64,000 nucleotides of DNA from Saposhnikovia divaricata (lineage: Eukaryota > Streptophyta > Magnoliopsida > Apiales > Apiaceae), in assembly GCA_036435485.1 (NCBI GenBank), contig CM071598.1, forward strand, positions 142,890,148 through 142,954,147, in the 5' to 3' direction. The translations under genes were made by a program, and so were the position numbers. Positions 34,086-47,593 of this stretch are shown here, piece by piece. Below the pieces are notes generated by a model. The model did not search any database and was not told where the DNA came from. It was given only the letters and a program-made list of their open reading frames with translations. The stretch's first letter is position 1, and every line of letters begins with the position of its first letter.

Positions 34086-36239
34086 ATTCGGACAGCCCGG
34101 TTCACCAGGTTCGGATGACTTTAGTAGTGCCAATCTTATGGAACGATTAACTCCGACGGTAGTGTTCCTTATGAGATTAGTGGTTAGATAGACTGACATT
34201 TGGTAATATTGAATATCAGGACGTATAAGTATCAGGACGTTGTGTCAGGTTTCAGTTTGAAACTGTTGATTTCCCTTCTAAGGGATGTATATAATTGGTT
34301 CCCCTCCAGTGGGTAAACTTCCAATCTGATGACGATTATTTCTTTAACTATGACTGCTTACGATTCTACCTGCTTGGAGGTTCATAGAACTATTCTTTAG
34401 GTTTCGAAACTGGTCTCCTTAATGTTACCAGTAGATGGATAGATTGACCAAAATTTCCCTGATTCTGGAAAGAACTCCAACGAATTTTGGCAAACCTTGT
34501 CTTTCTGATTATCAGAGAACATCATGGAAGAGAGTAGAAACTAGGGCGAACCCCGTGAATTGGGAAAGTAGCCGCTATATGGGTTGGTGGTCAAACCCCG
34601 GTTATCGCGATCGATTGTAGAAATACAATGATGAAGTGAGATTGGACGAAAACAGGAAATGTACATAAGAAACCAGCCGGACTGAGAAACTCCGGGATTG
34701 ACTTAAGTGAAAAGGCTATTATGCCAGGAATGGTAAACTTGCGTGGCACGTGGGATTTATAAGAATAGTTGAAAAGATAAAAGCAAAGGAAAGGGGACCG
34801 GAGATGGTTCCGAGTAGTCAATCAAGACTTATATGAAGCAAATTTTTGGAAAGGCAAAAAGGTATCAATGAAGAAGACACTCTGCCGGCAATTGCTAGAA
34901 AAGTAATGCTAATTAGCCAACCCCTAAAACCATATATTTTTAGTTTAGTGTGGCCAGTTGAGGCCAAGTCACAAAGGATTATCAAGTGACTAGACCAGCA
35001 ATGAAAGGACAAAGCAGGGTTGCTTCTAAGTAAGCATCGACTGCAAGGGCTTCTGGTATAAAGGAAACATTAATGAGATCGTAGGAATCTTCTACTGAAC
35101 CCTTGCAATCCATGGTTTGATTAGGAATATACTAGACCTTTTTGGAATGGGGTCACCCGTACTAAAGTGATTCATGTATATACGATTGTCCAAGATTTCG
35201 AGTAAAAATAGAAGTATAGTGACTTGATATGTATGATGTTAGGGTATTATGAATACCATGAATATATTATGACTTAGGAAAGCAAACAATGAAGGTTTAT
35301 GAAGAGAGTATAGAAATGGTCAGAGATGGATCAGTATGCTGTAGAAATTTTGTCTAAGGCAAGTACCTTTGAGAAGAACGATAAGTACTAAGAGATTCAC
35401 GTTGAACTCGACCAATATCTTCCAAAACATCCTTGCTACCATTACCAAGTTCTGTAAGAGAGTAGATAGGCATACGTTGCCTTTTTGGAAGGCCAAATAG
35501 GTTGACAACTATCTGAAAGAAGAGGGTGGCATTAAATTACCAATCGATTATCAAATGAGAATGATTGAAAAGAGACCCTTATTAAGGGATACATGATTTC
35601 ATTGCCAATTATAGGATTCAGGAATTCCTTGGCGGTTGAATTAAGGATAGTACATCCACAAATTAAGATAAACCCTGGGGAATGCACAAGGGATGGCATT
35701 AACCCTAATAAAGACATTGTGAATTCAAATGATATAAGTTGGATTTGCTAAGGCAACAATGACCTGTAAGGATTATTAAAAAGAGTTCTGGAAAGAACAT
35801 AGACAGAATTATTAGAGTATTGATCAATGACGTTTTGTTATACCCTGTACCTAGAAAATACAAGAGGAATGATGAGGACGACCTAAGAAACCTTACAAGG
35901 AAACAGTTAACATTCTGAGTTTCAAAATAGAAGCTTGATAGAGAATGTAAGACACAATAACAATAATGCAAGATGAGGCATGTATGAAACCATAATGAGG
36001 TATGGATGGAACCCAAGAAGGTTGAGATTATCCTAGAACAAGAAAGAACTAAGAGAACAAATATTCCAGGTAGGATTGAGGGTAACTTTGATAAAGTTCC
36101 CACGGGAAGGTGGAAGCAACGACTTATGGAAATAGACTGATAGTTATATTTTCTCCTTCAGCAGAGCTTAAGGGAGAATGCTTTAACCTAACAGTGATGG
36201 GAATGAGGTAGAAAAATTTGAGTTGGAACGTATCCAGAG
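34086..36239. other. Unresolved internal sequence of C, with an integrase-like DRLTK fragment
   Basis: About 2.1 kb separates two RNase H pieces that should be a few hundred bases apart. Near 34432 the frame reads MDRLTK, as in the integrase core (VDRLTKSAHFLP), then diverges. E has the same sequence inverted up to the window end. Minus-strand ORFs here (34818-35012, 35705-36103) look like chance hydrophobic reading of the antisense. No function assigned. Confidence 0.45.
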
Positions 36240-36314
36240 AACATTGATTACAAGAAATTATTATTATCAGAAAAGGCCAATGAGGTGGCCGACAGTCTAA
36301 GTATAAAGGAATAA
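36240..36314 (+). pseudogene. pol: RNase H / connection end remnant in element C
   Basis: Reads KANEVADSLSIKE then TAA at 36312-36314, against KANVVADALSRKE in B and D. The same TAA occurs in E (61827-61829, minus strand). Confidence 0.7.
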
Positions 36315-36869
36315 TTACAAATGTTCATACCAAAGAACAAAATGACATTTGGAAAGACCTTGAAGGTCATATCGGAGTGGAGGAATTTACATTCCTTTTG
36401 TGGATTGTGCAAGAATCGAAGGTAATAATAGTTTAAATAAAGATTCGATTCCTGATGGAGTCTTAAGCATATTACGTACCTTAGAAGGTCCCGTTTTGAG
36501 GCAAACCAGGACCATGATACAAAATTGACGAAGTAAACCATTAAGTTTCCAGTCTTTTATGGAAGATGTATGAGTGATACTTTTATCAACCGGATATAGC
36601 TGCGACGCTTGAAACTCTTCTGCAATTTTATCTACTTCATGTAATATCTACATCAAGTTCAGGAAGTGTTCCTTATGGATAAGGAATAGTGATTACTTTG
36701 TCTCCCTAAAGGATTTGAAACCCGTAGGGTTAGCTATTAACGCATTACATAAACAACAAGCGATGGTGATTCTTCTAAGAAAGTAGATGACAACGTAAAG
36801 ATAAATAAAGTGCTGCTATTGATAAGCTAAATGGCATGTTGATGAATGACAAGCAAGTTTGTGTTAGTG
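36315..36869. other. Decayed pol region of C between RNase H and integrase end
   Basis: Stops in all frames. By position it should carry the integrase zinc finger and core, but no motif can be read with confidence. Confidence 0.4.
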
Positions 36870-37190
36870 TACTTCTGCGCAAACAAGATAGAGAATATGA
36901 GGTTGATGATTCATGATGCTAAATGTATTCCCGTAGAAAGAATTAATAAGACTTATTGGGCCACCTGAGAGTTTAAAAGTGTTCGTAAGGTGGCATTCGA
37001 GCCAACTCTACCCCCAAAACTTATAGCATGATCGTAACGTGTTTCATGTGGCAAGGCTACGCCAGTAAAATGCAGATGCTCGATAGATGATAAGAGTACG
37101 AGCAGGAAGATATACGACCTGGTCTGACTTACGAAGAACAACCTGTGGAAAATCACGGATAGAAAAGAACAAGTGATGAGAAACAAGGTT
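36870..37190 (+). pseudogene. pol: Integrase C-terminal remnant in element C
   Basis: Pieces in different frames match the C-terminal domain of B and D: REYEV, KVAFE..LPP, NVFHVARLR, DIRPGLTYEEQPVE and DRKEQVMRNKV. At least two frameshifts separate them, one an extra A in a GGAAAA run shared with E. Inactive. Confidence 0.7.
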
Positions 37191-38390
37191 GGCAGAAGTA
37201 GATTATATTGAATCTAAGTTAAAGGGATCGGCCAGATTCATTTCGGAGAGTTTAAATTGGAATAACATGATGCTTATAGAGTAAATGTGACGGAATACCG
37301 ATAAGGAGGTACCAAGTGCAAAAGGTGTCTCAATAAAGAGAAGAAGGTAAAAGTAAATAACAGAAGTAAATAAGAATCAGATAATAAGAAGGATGTGATT
37401 GATAAAGAAAAGACTGGGAAAGCAACAATGGAATGTGAAGCAAGGACTATTATGAATGGATTAATAAATGGGTTTTTCTGATGAATTCTCGGGATAACAA
37501 CCTGATAGTGTTATTGTTATGAATATGAAAGAGCTAGTAACATGATATGGAATGTCAGTAACAATGATGTCAAGCGAGAAACCTAAGATTTAACCTGAAA
37601 GGTTGAAGGATTTCCAGAATGTGAGTATCGCTAAGATTGAACAAGAGTATTTGTCCATAGAATAATGGACAAAGCAGCAAGATATGTTGACACGTGAAAT
37701 TGCGATCAAATTGTATTGGATATAATTATGATTAATTTCTTCCTTGGTGAACCTCTATAGTTCAGAGGTAAATTCTGAGTATGATATTTTACAATTGTAA
37801 AAACTTTCTATAATCCTTTAGAATTCTTTTCTTTTCTTCTCTCTTATTCATCTTCTTTATGAATTGAGAAGAACAACTCTTTAAGGAGGGGAGGTACTGC
37901 TACGTGACCATCTGTCTATGTGATAGAAGTTTAAGTGGAATACCATAACTTGTTTAATTGCTTGTCAAGTACTAAAGGCTGGCCCCCTTCTGTACTAACT
38001 ATGCAATATAACAAATGTTCATTGATCATAGTGATCTCTCAATAAATCTTTCCACTTCTCTATATTGATCGAGATTGCGAAGATTAAAGCGATCAGGAAA
38101 TGCACAGTTCGAGCGAGGTTACCTCCAAATTCGCAGCACCATAGTGATACCAAAGCCATTGCGGATATCAATAAGAACAATAAGGATAAGACTGAGTAAG
38201 AGCATAACCCGAATAATGTGTTGTACAAAAAGTAGCAAAGTTGATGGAAAAAGGATAAAGTACGTATTGTAGCACCAGTAGATGTGCTGAGAAAGGGCAG
38301 AACGACTAAGAGTTAACCCGGAAGCTGAAAGGTGAAACGACAGACAAACGACTCTTTGCTTCCTACCTGATTCTGGGACGGAATCCTTAT
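37191..38390. other. 3' internal region of C before the polypurine tract
   Basis: AT-rich, no credible gene. Around 38370-38400 it contains GATTCTGGGACGGAATCC, the same pre-tract block found inverted in D and E, supporting kinship. A minus-strand ORF (38019-38228) has a counterpart in E but differs mostly at replacement sites. Confidence 0.5.
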
Positions 38391-38403
38391 AAGGAGGGGA
38401 GAC
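38391..38403 (+). other. Polypurine tract of element C
   Basis: AAGGAGGGGAGAC directly before the 3' LTR start TGTACG. Confidence 0.8.
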
Positions 38404-39616
38404 TGTACGAACCCCAAATTTTGGATATAATTAAAACTTTTTATTATGTACTGAGGTAATGGTAAATAGTGATTACGACTACGATATAACGATTGAGATA
38501 ATGAATGAAAGGAATAGATTTGGATTCAAATGTTTATATGCCATGATGAATACTATTGGTTGACACTTTAGATAAGAATTATCTATCTCCTAGGGAATTG
38601 AGATTTGATAATCCTAAAGGAGAAGATTATTCTTATGTCATCCAAATCGATATCTGTTATTGGTCCAGAGGGTCCGTAAAAAGGTTAAGGAACGATCGAA
38701 AGAGATCAGGGACAATTGTACAACCCTAAGAGGATGAGTAAAGAAAAATGGATGAATAGTGATTTTGGTGGATTTAGGAATATTATTAGACGACACTATA
38801 TAGAAGTACTCGGAACGAAATTGTGAGTTCGTATTATTGATCCAGGGGGAAAAAGAGTGTATGCAAAAGCTGTCGGATTCTGAAAAATAGCACTTTTATT
38901 TTCCCCAAGATTTCCCTAGACACTGAAAGACTTAAGGAATTATTGAAGGGATTTAAGGAAAATAGGTTCAAGAATTATTAAAGGGAATGGAGGATGATAG
39001 TATAAATATTAAGACGGTTTCCGGTAAAACCCTAACTAGAAACGAATGAGTTATTCCTCCGAACGATCAATGAATTGAGCAATAAACGGGCAAAGAAACA
39101 AGAAGAGAACCAAGATGCAAGTATGTGCAAGTGGATAGAATCAAGTAACCAAGTAATTACAAAAGTAACTAGCATGCTTAGCAACCAAACCATGTAGTTA
39201 GCTTCAACACATCATCAAACCACAAAATCACCATACAAATCCACTTGATGATGCAAGAGATGACCCAAGCACTTTAATAAAGTAGATTTATGCCAGATAT
39301 TTCTCAAAGATAACACAATAATTCATTTTGCCAAGGATTAGATCAAGAACCAAGCAAGCAACTCCAAGCACTCTCCTAGAAAAACCATTCGGCTTTATGC
39401 ATAATTCAAAAATACAAATCCACCTTCCACTCCTTGTTTGATCTTGTAATTTTTAATGTGAGTTCTATATTTCAAGAAACTAATCTCCTAAAAATTTCAA
39501 GTCCAAATTCCTTTATTTCCATTTTCAAATAAATCAAGAAAGAGGAGGGTGAATAGTGTTCTTCAAGAACTAATCTTGTTTTTCTTTGATTTTTATGGTT
39601 GATTTAGCTAGCTTAA
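38404..39616 (+). repeat. 3' LTR of element C, first piece
   Basis: Corresponds to 28168-29376 of the 5' LTR and ends at the CTTAA target of D. Confidence 0.92.
39612..39616. repeat. Target-site duplication of D, left (CTTAA)
   Basis: Matches 54145-54149. The uninterrupted site is visible once at 29372-29376. Confidence 0.9.
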
Positions 39617-40975
39617 TGTGACGCCCCCAGATCCGGGGTCGGAGATCTAGGCGCTCACGGTCAATTTTCCATTAATAACATGCCTGTTCTTGCACATAAT
39701 ATATAAAACAGCCATCGACCCCACAATAAGACTCACACCGCACACACACACACAGGTTAGAGTCTCAGAAACGTCATACACTTGATTAAGCAAAAGTAAA
39801 AGTTTCAGAATTATTACAGACCGAATTAAATAGCATTTATGCTACCAGCAACACTTCGATATGAAGCGGTGTTGGCGGCTTGAATGTTTGTTACGGTACA
39901 CTGCTTTGCACAGGTCATACTTATATGTCATTAAATAGCAAGAAATATATGTATAAGATAAGAAATATGTCATTACATGTATTTAGCAGTTATTAAACTC
40001 GTTTATATCATTCCGTTATAAAACCACTTGTCATCGTTGATAAATTTCAAAGGTGCACCAATACGTGCCCTTGTTTTCAAAGTAAACTTGCAGTTCTAGA
40101 TACTGCATGGAGTCAACATCTTTCTCATCAAAATAGAACACTATCGGCAACTTGGCACATAAGCCTAAGAAGCAGTGTCAGAGCATTTTTCCAAAGCGGA
40201 GGAATGGGACTTAAAGAAAACATAAAACCTGACAGGGATTGACGATGATCAGTCGCCACATCCAAGTCCAATAATCCGTGGGTCTTCTCTACCGGTAGAA
40301 GGATAGAAACTACATCCGTAACTATCCCCGGGTGAAAACTACATTCGTAATCACCCTCGATAAAAACTACATCCGTAATCATCCTTCGGCAACACCTGGG
40401 CCGGAATAATACTTGATGGACCGCCTGGCTTACGGCCGCTTACACATCCCGGGAATCGTTCGTCAACGGTTCCCACACCTGCCAGAGTCCCTTTTTCTTT
40501 TTCTTTTAAAACTGGATTTTGAATGAAAACTGAGTAGTTGAGGTCCGACATCAGTCGACCGATGATTCTTGAAATTGTACAAGAAGCAAAACCTGACCGG
40601 GGGTTTTCGAAAATGTTTTGAGTGCGAAAGTGTTCGAGTTTGAAAGTGCTAAAGGTATCTTGGATTAGCTTTGTCTTTAAAATAATGAACAATAAATAAT
40701 AAATGGTATTTTAAGATTTAATATTAATAATTAATAAAATAATTATTTAATAAAGTAAGCTTTTAATCCAAGATAGGTATTTTTGAGTATTTATGATGAT
40801 ATAAAAATAATTACTTAGGTATACGATACTTCCCGAATGACCCTTCGGGTTTTCGCAGTTTAATTATGATATAATAATATACCACTCCCCGGTCAATGGT
40901 ATATATGGACCGCTACGACCTCTATTGCTAGAGTCGTTGTCCGAAGAAAACATTTCATTCTAAGTTCAAGGGGGT

Positions 40976-41018
<43 letters not shown>

Positions 41019-42938
41019 TTCTTCAATAAGCATAAACATATGATACGATTGAAAACTACAAACACAACAGTGAAAGTCCTTATATATGTAAGTTTTGAAA
41101 AGTAAACTTGCCTTGGTGAGGTTGGGGTGGTCGAGCTTGTGGAGTGGAATGATCTATACATAATCAATAGCCGTTCGTTAGTACCTTAACAATATCTCTT
41201 TTAATTGCGAGGTTTTAGGGGGTACAAAATTAACTTAATGACTTCGTCTTATGACTCTCTAGCCCTACTATAGGTTCATTTCATCACTCGATTACGCTCG
41301 TCACTTATTCAACTTAATTTGGTTACCATATCCGAATCATATTCATTCCCCCTAAAATCACACTCCACTTACGACTTTTTCACTTGCGCGAATTTTACTC
41401 TAACATTTTTATAAAATTGAAAAATACATATTTTAATCCAATTCTTTTTGGGTAGCCTTCACCACTGCATTTACTAGCTCCCCTAATTTTTCCATGATCT
41501 TACATAAATTTTTAGGGGTTTAAACAAGGTTCACAAGGGGACCATTTGGTGCAGTTCGGATTCCAGAAACACTTTTCACTTCTCAGGCCATAACTCAAAA
41601 TCTACACATCACCTAGTCATGAACCTTATATTTCTGGAAACTACATTCAAATACCTTTCCAACAATATATATTAGGACTTCAGGGGACAAGATTTAGGGG
41701 TTCAAAACCCTCCTACAAGACAGTACAAGTTCCCAGAAAATTTACACAGCATGCTTTTTCCACTTAACCATTCAAGAATCCCATATAAACATCACAACCA
41801 TCATTTATACCACCAAGATCATACTCTATAGCATACATGGAGTTACATACACTAACCACAAGCTTAAAAATCACAACCACAACATTTAAACTCAAGATCT
41901 ACATCATCCATAACTTATATGTCCAAGATTCACACTAACATCCATGGATCTAACATTAAACACCATAAATAATTCATGGCCAAGAGGGGTTAGAGTTTTA
42001 TACCTTCTTGAGTATCTAGGAGCCTTGGGTGTGCCTTACAAGTCTCAAGAACACCTTGGATGAGCCCCTACAATCCTTACAACTCAAGATCTAAAAGAAA
42101 ACTAAACATAGTTAATATTCATCTAAACTTCAACAATTTATAACTCAAAAACTAATGGATGAAAGGGGTTGGAATTCATAGCATACCTTCCTTATATAGT
42201 GTAGAGGACCTAGGATTTTTTCTTGAGTTATGAGTGATGAGAAGTGGAAGAAAATTTTTTCTTCTTCCTTCTCTACTAGCTTGGCCGAGAGCTTCAAGAA
42301 CAAGGGGGGGAGAGTGTTTTGTTTTGCTTTTTGTGTTGGGTGAAATAAAGTGAAGTGTGTTGGGTGATATGTATTATTGTATCACATGTTGCAAGTCTAG
42401 TACCTAGGCCAACCATACCTCCTTGTCTCCTTGGACAATGCACCATAACTAGTTACTATTCCTCTAGTTGTTTTTGCATTACTAGTTTTCTTTTCTAACT
42501 ACCTAGTTGCATGGGACTTGCATGCAATATCTTTCCTTGTATCATTATTCTTCCACCAATGCTTGTCACTTAATCTTTAATTCGTATCGTATCTTAATTA
42601 CTTTCTCGTAATAATACTTTGTCGCGTAGAGATTTCCCTTGTAATTCCTTAAGTACTTAATTGTGTAAATTCCTCGAATATCCATAACTCCTTGCCAAAA
42701 TCCCTTAAATATCTTTTAATACTCCAATAACTCTCAAATCCCAAGTTTTATAAATCTTACTAACAATAAGACTCTTGCCTTCAACAACCTTCCCTTTATC
42801 TTACATGGTGAATGTAACAACATAATTTCTCAGATAATCGATTCCATTAAACAACATGGATGACTAAAAAGGTTCCAAATTCACAATGTCATATGATATT
42901 ATGTAAAAGAAAATATTACAAAAATTAGGGTTCTTACA
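39617..42938 (-). repeat. Left (3') LTR of D, 3322 bp
   Basis: Begins TGTGACGCCC and ends ...GGTTCTTACA. Near 39925-39938 it lacks about 178 bp found in the right LTR (49595-49772), replaced by about 11 bp of filler. Contains a (TA)n run at 40979-41015. Confidence 0.92.
42191..42200 (-). promoter_or_regulatory. TATA box in left LTR of D
   Basis: Minus-strand ACTATATAAG, repeated in the right LTR at 53385-53394. Probable core promoter. Confidence 0.45.
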
Positions 42939-42951
42939 GCCTCCCCTCCTT
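42939..42951 (-). other. Polypurine tract of D
   Basis: The minus strand reads AAGGAGGGGAGGC directly before the LTR start TGTAAGAACC. Confidence 0.8.
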
Positions 42952-42971
42952 AAAAGGATTCCGTCCCGGAA

Positions 42972-45900
42972 TCAGGTTGAAAACAGTTGGGGGTGCTTTT
43001 CACGCATCGTGCTCTCTAGTTCCCATGTTGATTCCTCGACATTCTGGTTCCTCCACAGAACTCTCACTAGTTTGACAACCTTGTTCCTCAGCACCTGTTC
43101 TTTTCTATCCATGATTTCTACGGGTTGCTCCACATAGGTTAAGTCTGGTTGCAGATCCACTTGGTCATATTCTATCACGTACCGAAAGTCGGTATGGTAG
43201 GGTCGTAGCATGGACACATGGAACACATTATGTACTTGCTGCAAGCTTGGGGGTAAAGCCAATATGTCCAATAAATCTCGGGCTTAGCTTCCCCTTCTTA
43301 CCAAATCTCATCAATCCCTTCCACGGGGATACCTTTAACATCACAAACTCTCCTACCTCATATTCTTTGTCCTTGCGGGTCTGGTCCGCATACTTCTTCT
43401 GTCTGTCTTGGGCCGCTACCAGCCGTCCTCTTATGAGTTCGATAGTTTCTCTTATCTGTTGGACCAGTTCAGGCCCTAAAATCTACCGCTCTCCAACTTC
43501 TTCCCAACACAAGGGAGATCGACATCTTCGTCCGTATAAAGCTTCATATGGGGGCATTCCTATACTCGCATGGTAACTGTTGTTGTAGGAAATTTCAATC
43601 AACTGCAAGTGGTCATCCCAACTTCCCTTAAAATATATGGCACATACTCTCAACATGTCCTCTATGGTCTGGATGGTTCTCTCACTCTGTCCGTCGGATT
43701 GGGGGTGGTATGCAGTACTCATGTTTAACTTGGTCCTCACACAATCCTGAAAACTCCTCCAGAACCTGGAGTTGAACCTTGGGTCTCTATCAGATACAAT
43801 GCTCACAGGAACCCCATGCCTTACCACGATCTCCTTTAAGTAAATATCCACCAGCTTGTCGACAGTGTATCTCTCGTTGATTGGAAGAAAATGTGCTGAC
43901 TTGGTCAATCTGTCGATAATTACCCAAATGGCATCATGATTAGTCTTGATCCTTGGTAGTCCGACCACAAAGTCCATCGCAATATGCTCCCACTTCCACT
44001 CGGGTATCTCTAAGGGCTGCAACAATCCACTGGGCCTTTGGTGTTCGGCCTTTACTCTTTGACATGTCAAGCATTTACTTACCCACTCTGCCACGTCCTT
44101 CTTCATATTTGGCCACCAATATTATTCTCTCAGATCTCTATACATCTTAGTGCCTCCAGGGTGAATTGAGTACATTGAACTATGAGCCTCTTGCAAAATC
44201 TCGTCTTTTAATTCCTGAACGTTCGGGATCCATATCCTAGATGCGTACCTCATAACTCCATTCCCGTCATTTTCACACTTAATCTCCTCGCCAGTCAAAA
44301 TTTTCTCCATCGAATTCTTTTCTTCTTCTATCTTCTTTCCTGGCATAACTTAATCTTTTCCAATAGCGGTGGTTGGACTCTTATTTCCATTAGACTCTCT
44401 TGTCCAATTCCTGGTAACCTCACTTCAATTTCCAGTTTCTCAAGGTCCTTGATCAACTCGTCCACTGACGTTATCATCTTGAGTTTCTCCTTTCGGCTAA
44501 GTGCATCGGCCACCACGTTGGCCTTCCCTGGGTGATAATGAATCTCACAATCATAATCCTTGATTAGCTCTAGCCATCTCCTCTGCCTCATGTTTAACTC
44601 TTTCTGAGTGAATATGTACTTTAAGCTCTTTTGATCCGTGTAAATTTCACACTTTTCTCCGTAAAGATAATGTCTCCAGATCTTCAAAGCGAAAACTATC
44701 GCCGCTAATTCCAAATCATGGGTGGGGTATCTTACCTCGTACTCCTTAAGTTGCCTGGACGCATACGAAATCACTTTACCGTGCTACATAAGCACACACC
44801 CTAGACCTTTATGGGATGCGTCGCTATAAATCACAAAATCTCCCTTATCATCAGGTAGGGCTAGTACTGGTGCTGTCACCAACCTCTTTTTCAACTCTTG
44901 GAAGCTCTCTTCGCATTTTTCAGTCCACACAAACTTCTCGGTCTTGCGAGTTAGTCGGGTCAAAGGGGCTGCTATCTTGGCAAAGTCTTGGACAAACCTT
45001 CTATAGTAGCCAGCCAATCCTATAAAACTTCTCACCTCTGTTGGAGTGGTTGGTCTCTCCCAATTTGACACAGCCTCTATTTTGGCTGGGTCCACTAGAA
45101 TTCCTTGATCGCTAATCACATGCCCTAAAAACTGAACTTCCTTCAACCAAAATTCACACTTCTAGAACTTAGCGTACAACTTTTCTTCTCTCAATGCTCC
45201 CAATACAATCCTCAAGTGCTCTGCATGTTCCTCCTTCGTCTTGGAATAAATCAAGATGTCATCGATGAAGGCAAGACTCGATTCATTAAGCCCATGAAAG
45301 CTGCGGGGGCATTCGTTAACCCAAATGACATCACTAGGAACTCATAGTGTCCGTACCGGGTGCGAAAGGCCGTCTTTGGTATATCTTCTGCATTAATCCT
45401 TAACTGGTGGTACCCGGTCCTCAAATCAATTTTAGAAAAATAAATTGCATCCTTTAGTTGATCAAACAGGTCATCTATTCTGGGCAAGGGATATTTATTC
45501 TTTATAGTCACCTTATTCAACTCCCTGTAGTCTATACATAATCTCATACTACCATCCTTCTTTTTCACGAATAACACCGGGGCTCCCCACGGTGACACAC
45601 TAGGTCTTATCATCCCTTTATCCAGCAACTCTTGTAACTGAGTGGCCAGCTCTTTCATCTCCACTGGGGCTAGCCGATATGGGGCTTTCGAAATTGGGGC
45701 CGTACCAGGAAGTAAGTCTATAGCGAACTCGATGTCTCTATCAGGTGGTAGTCCGGGAAGATCATCCGGAAATACGTCCGCGAACTCATTAACGACAGGG
45801 ATTTCCTGTAGGTTTGGTGCCTCCTTCTTGGTATCCTTAACATAGGCTAAATAGGCTTCGCATCCTTTACATAACAGCTTCTTAGTTTGAATCATAGTCA

Positions 45901-46018
45901 GGAACTTTTGGTTTTGCCGTTTTCCACTAAACACTACTTCCTCGTCCCCTGGCAGTCTCAAACTTACTTTCTTCTTTACACAATCAATCTGGGCTCCGTG
46001 GGTTGTTAACCAATCCAT
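42972..46018 (-). pseudogene. pol: pol of D: RT, RNase H, integrase, chromodomain-like tail (multiply broken)
   Basis: From 46018: GMDWL-type protease end, then RT to 45251. A deletion of about 28 nt just before FIDD shifts the frame at about 45270. RNase H pieces at 44784-45146 and 44328-44774 are parted by TAG 44784-44786 (B has CAG there), with another TAG at 45162-45164. A frameshift near 44345 leads to the integrase zinc-finger part (44122-44346, TAA). The integrase core at 43483-44106 keeps MDFVVGLP, VSDRDPRF and QSERT and ends in TAG. A deletion after PRFIG shifts the frame again near 43270, and the chromodomain-like tail ends at 42972. No enzyme could be complete. Confidence 0.9.
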
Positions 46019-47593
46019 TCATACTATTACATCAAACTCTCCTAGTTTAAAAGGTATTAAATCTACCCGAAAGTGTCGCCCTCCTATTTCTAGGTCACAA
46101 CCTGGACATACTTGGCTAACAGGGATAATTTCATGATTAGCTATCTCTACTTGCAGTCTGTCTTTCAATGGTTCAGCCTTAAGGCCTAACTGACATACAA
46201 AATCTAGGGATATAAAAGACTTGGTAGCTCCCGAATCAAATAAAACATTTGCCTTAACTAAGTTGAGTAGTAGGGTACCTGCAATCATATCCGTGTTCCT
46301 CACGGCATCTTGCACCGTCATGTTAAAAGTTCTTGCAGTAGGGGCCTTGTTAGAAGCAGTTACACTCACTCTTGACGCAGCTGGCCCAGAGGACATACAT
46401 TCCCTCATTCGGTGCCCTGGTTTCCCACACTTGAAGCAATTACCTCCGGCATTGGTGTTGTTACTAGTTCCTCGACAGGCGTTAGCATAATGTCATGTCA
46501 GCCCACACTTGAAACACTTCACATCCTGTAGGTTACACGCGCCCGCATGTTTCCTTCCACACTTATTACAATCCGGGGGTAGGGCTCGGGACGGGGTAGA
46601 GTAAGACGATCCCTGTGGTCGGCCGCTCTGGCCCACACTCCAACTTTCAGCTCTCTTGGTTCCAAAGTTCCCGCTGGGTTGGGATGTCGCCCCTCGCTTA
46701 AATTTGCTCGGAAAGCTCCCACCTGCAGAGTTTCCCTTTCGGCTATCAAATTTCCTCTTCTTTCCTTCCCTCTCCTTCTGCATCTGTTCACTCCCAACCT
46801 CAACAATTGATGCTTTCTGTACCAGGGTGGCATAGTCTGTCAGCTCAAGAACCGCCACACGATTCTGAATCCATTGCTTTAGCCCCAATTGAAACCTTCG
46901 GGCCCTCTTTGCCTCAGAGTTCACATATTCCGGCACAAACCTCGACAGCTCAGTAAATTTGGCCTCATACTCGGCCACCGTCATGTTACCTTGCTTTAGT
47001 TCCAAAAACTTCAACTCCATTTGTGTCTCCATGAACCTAGGGAAGTACTTTTCCAAGAACAGCTCGCTAAACCTCTCCCAGGTCACCACACCTCTTCCTT
47101 CCAAATTCCTCTTAGCTTCCCACCAATAGTTTGCCTCGCCCTTCAGGAGGTAGGTGGCGAAAACAGTCTTCTACTCCTCAGCGACACCTAGTATCTCGAA
47201 GGATTTTTCCATTTCCTTCAGCCAGGCTCTTGCCTCAACCGGATCTGCAGTTCCTTTAAATTCTGGGGGTTTCAGGGATTTGAAGTTCTGGAAGGCATTT
47301 GCATTAGCATTGTTGGGTGGTTGCTGAACCGGGGGACGGTCCAAGTTCTGCCTAAGTGGCTCCATGAACTGTTCCATAGGGACTCCCCTTGGATGTTCTA
47401 CCTCCCGGGTGTCATCACCAGCTTCTTCTTCGTCATACTCAGAGTCATCAAACAAGTTATGATCGTTGCCCTCATCCTCACTCAGGTTCACATTCTCCCC
47501 TTCATGGTTCTGGTGGCCTCCGGTCCCATGGTGGCTACCCTGGCCTTCAGAACTGACCGGGTGAGCTCGAGTGTTCATTCTTCTGGGTGGCAT
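46019..47593 (-). pseudogene. gag: gag and protease start of D (three in-frame stops)
   Basis: ATG at 47593 (MPPRRMNTRA). An acidic N-terminal stretch precedes the capsid-like segment (ARAWLKEMEKS). TAG 47171-47173 interrupts it (EE*KTVFA). The capsid part continues to 46493, where a TGA falls inside the second zinc knuckle (KCFKCGLT*HYA). A third knuckle and protease DSGAT follow before TGA 46019-46021 just upstream of MDWL. All stops are in the same frame. Compared with B it has an acidic region instead of the Gln run. Confidence 0.9.

Noticed and set aside
34818..36103. Hydrophobic minus-strand ORFs in C with counterparts in E (63127-63420)
   Set aside because: Differences between the C and E versions are mostly amino-acid replacements in this frame, so no sign of selection; they are the antisense of a decayed internal region.
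38019..38228. Possible conserved membrane peptide shared by C and E (59890-60129)
   Set aside because: Shared only because the DNA is homologous; about ten replacements in fifty residues and antisense to the element.
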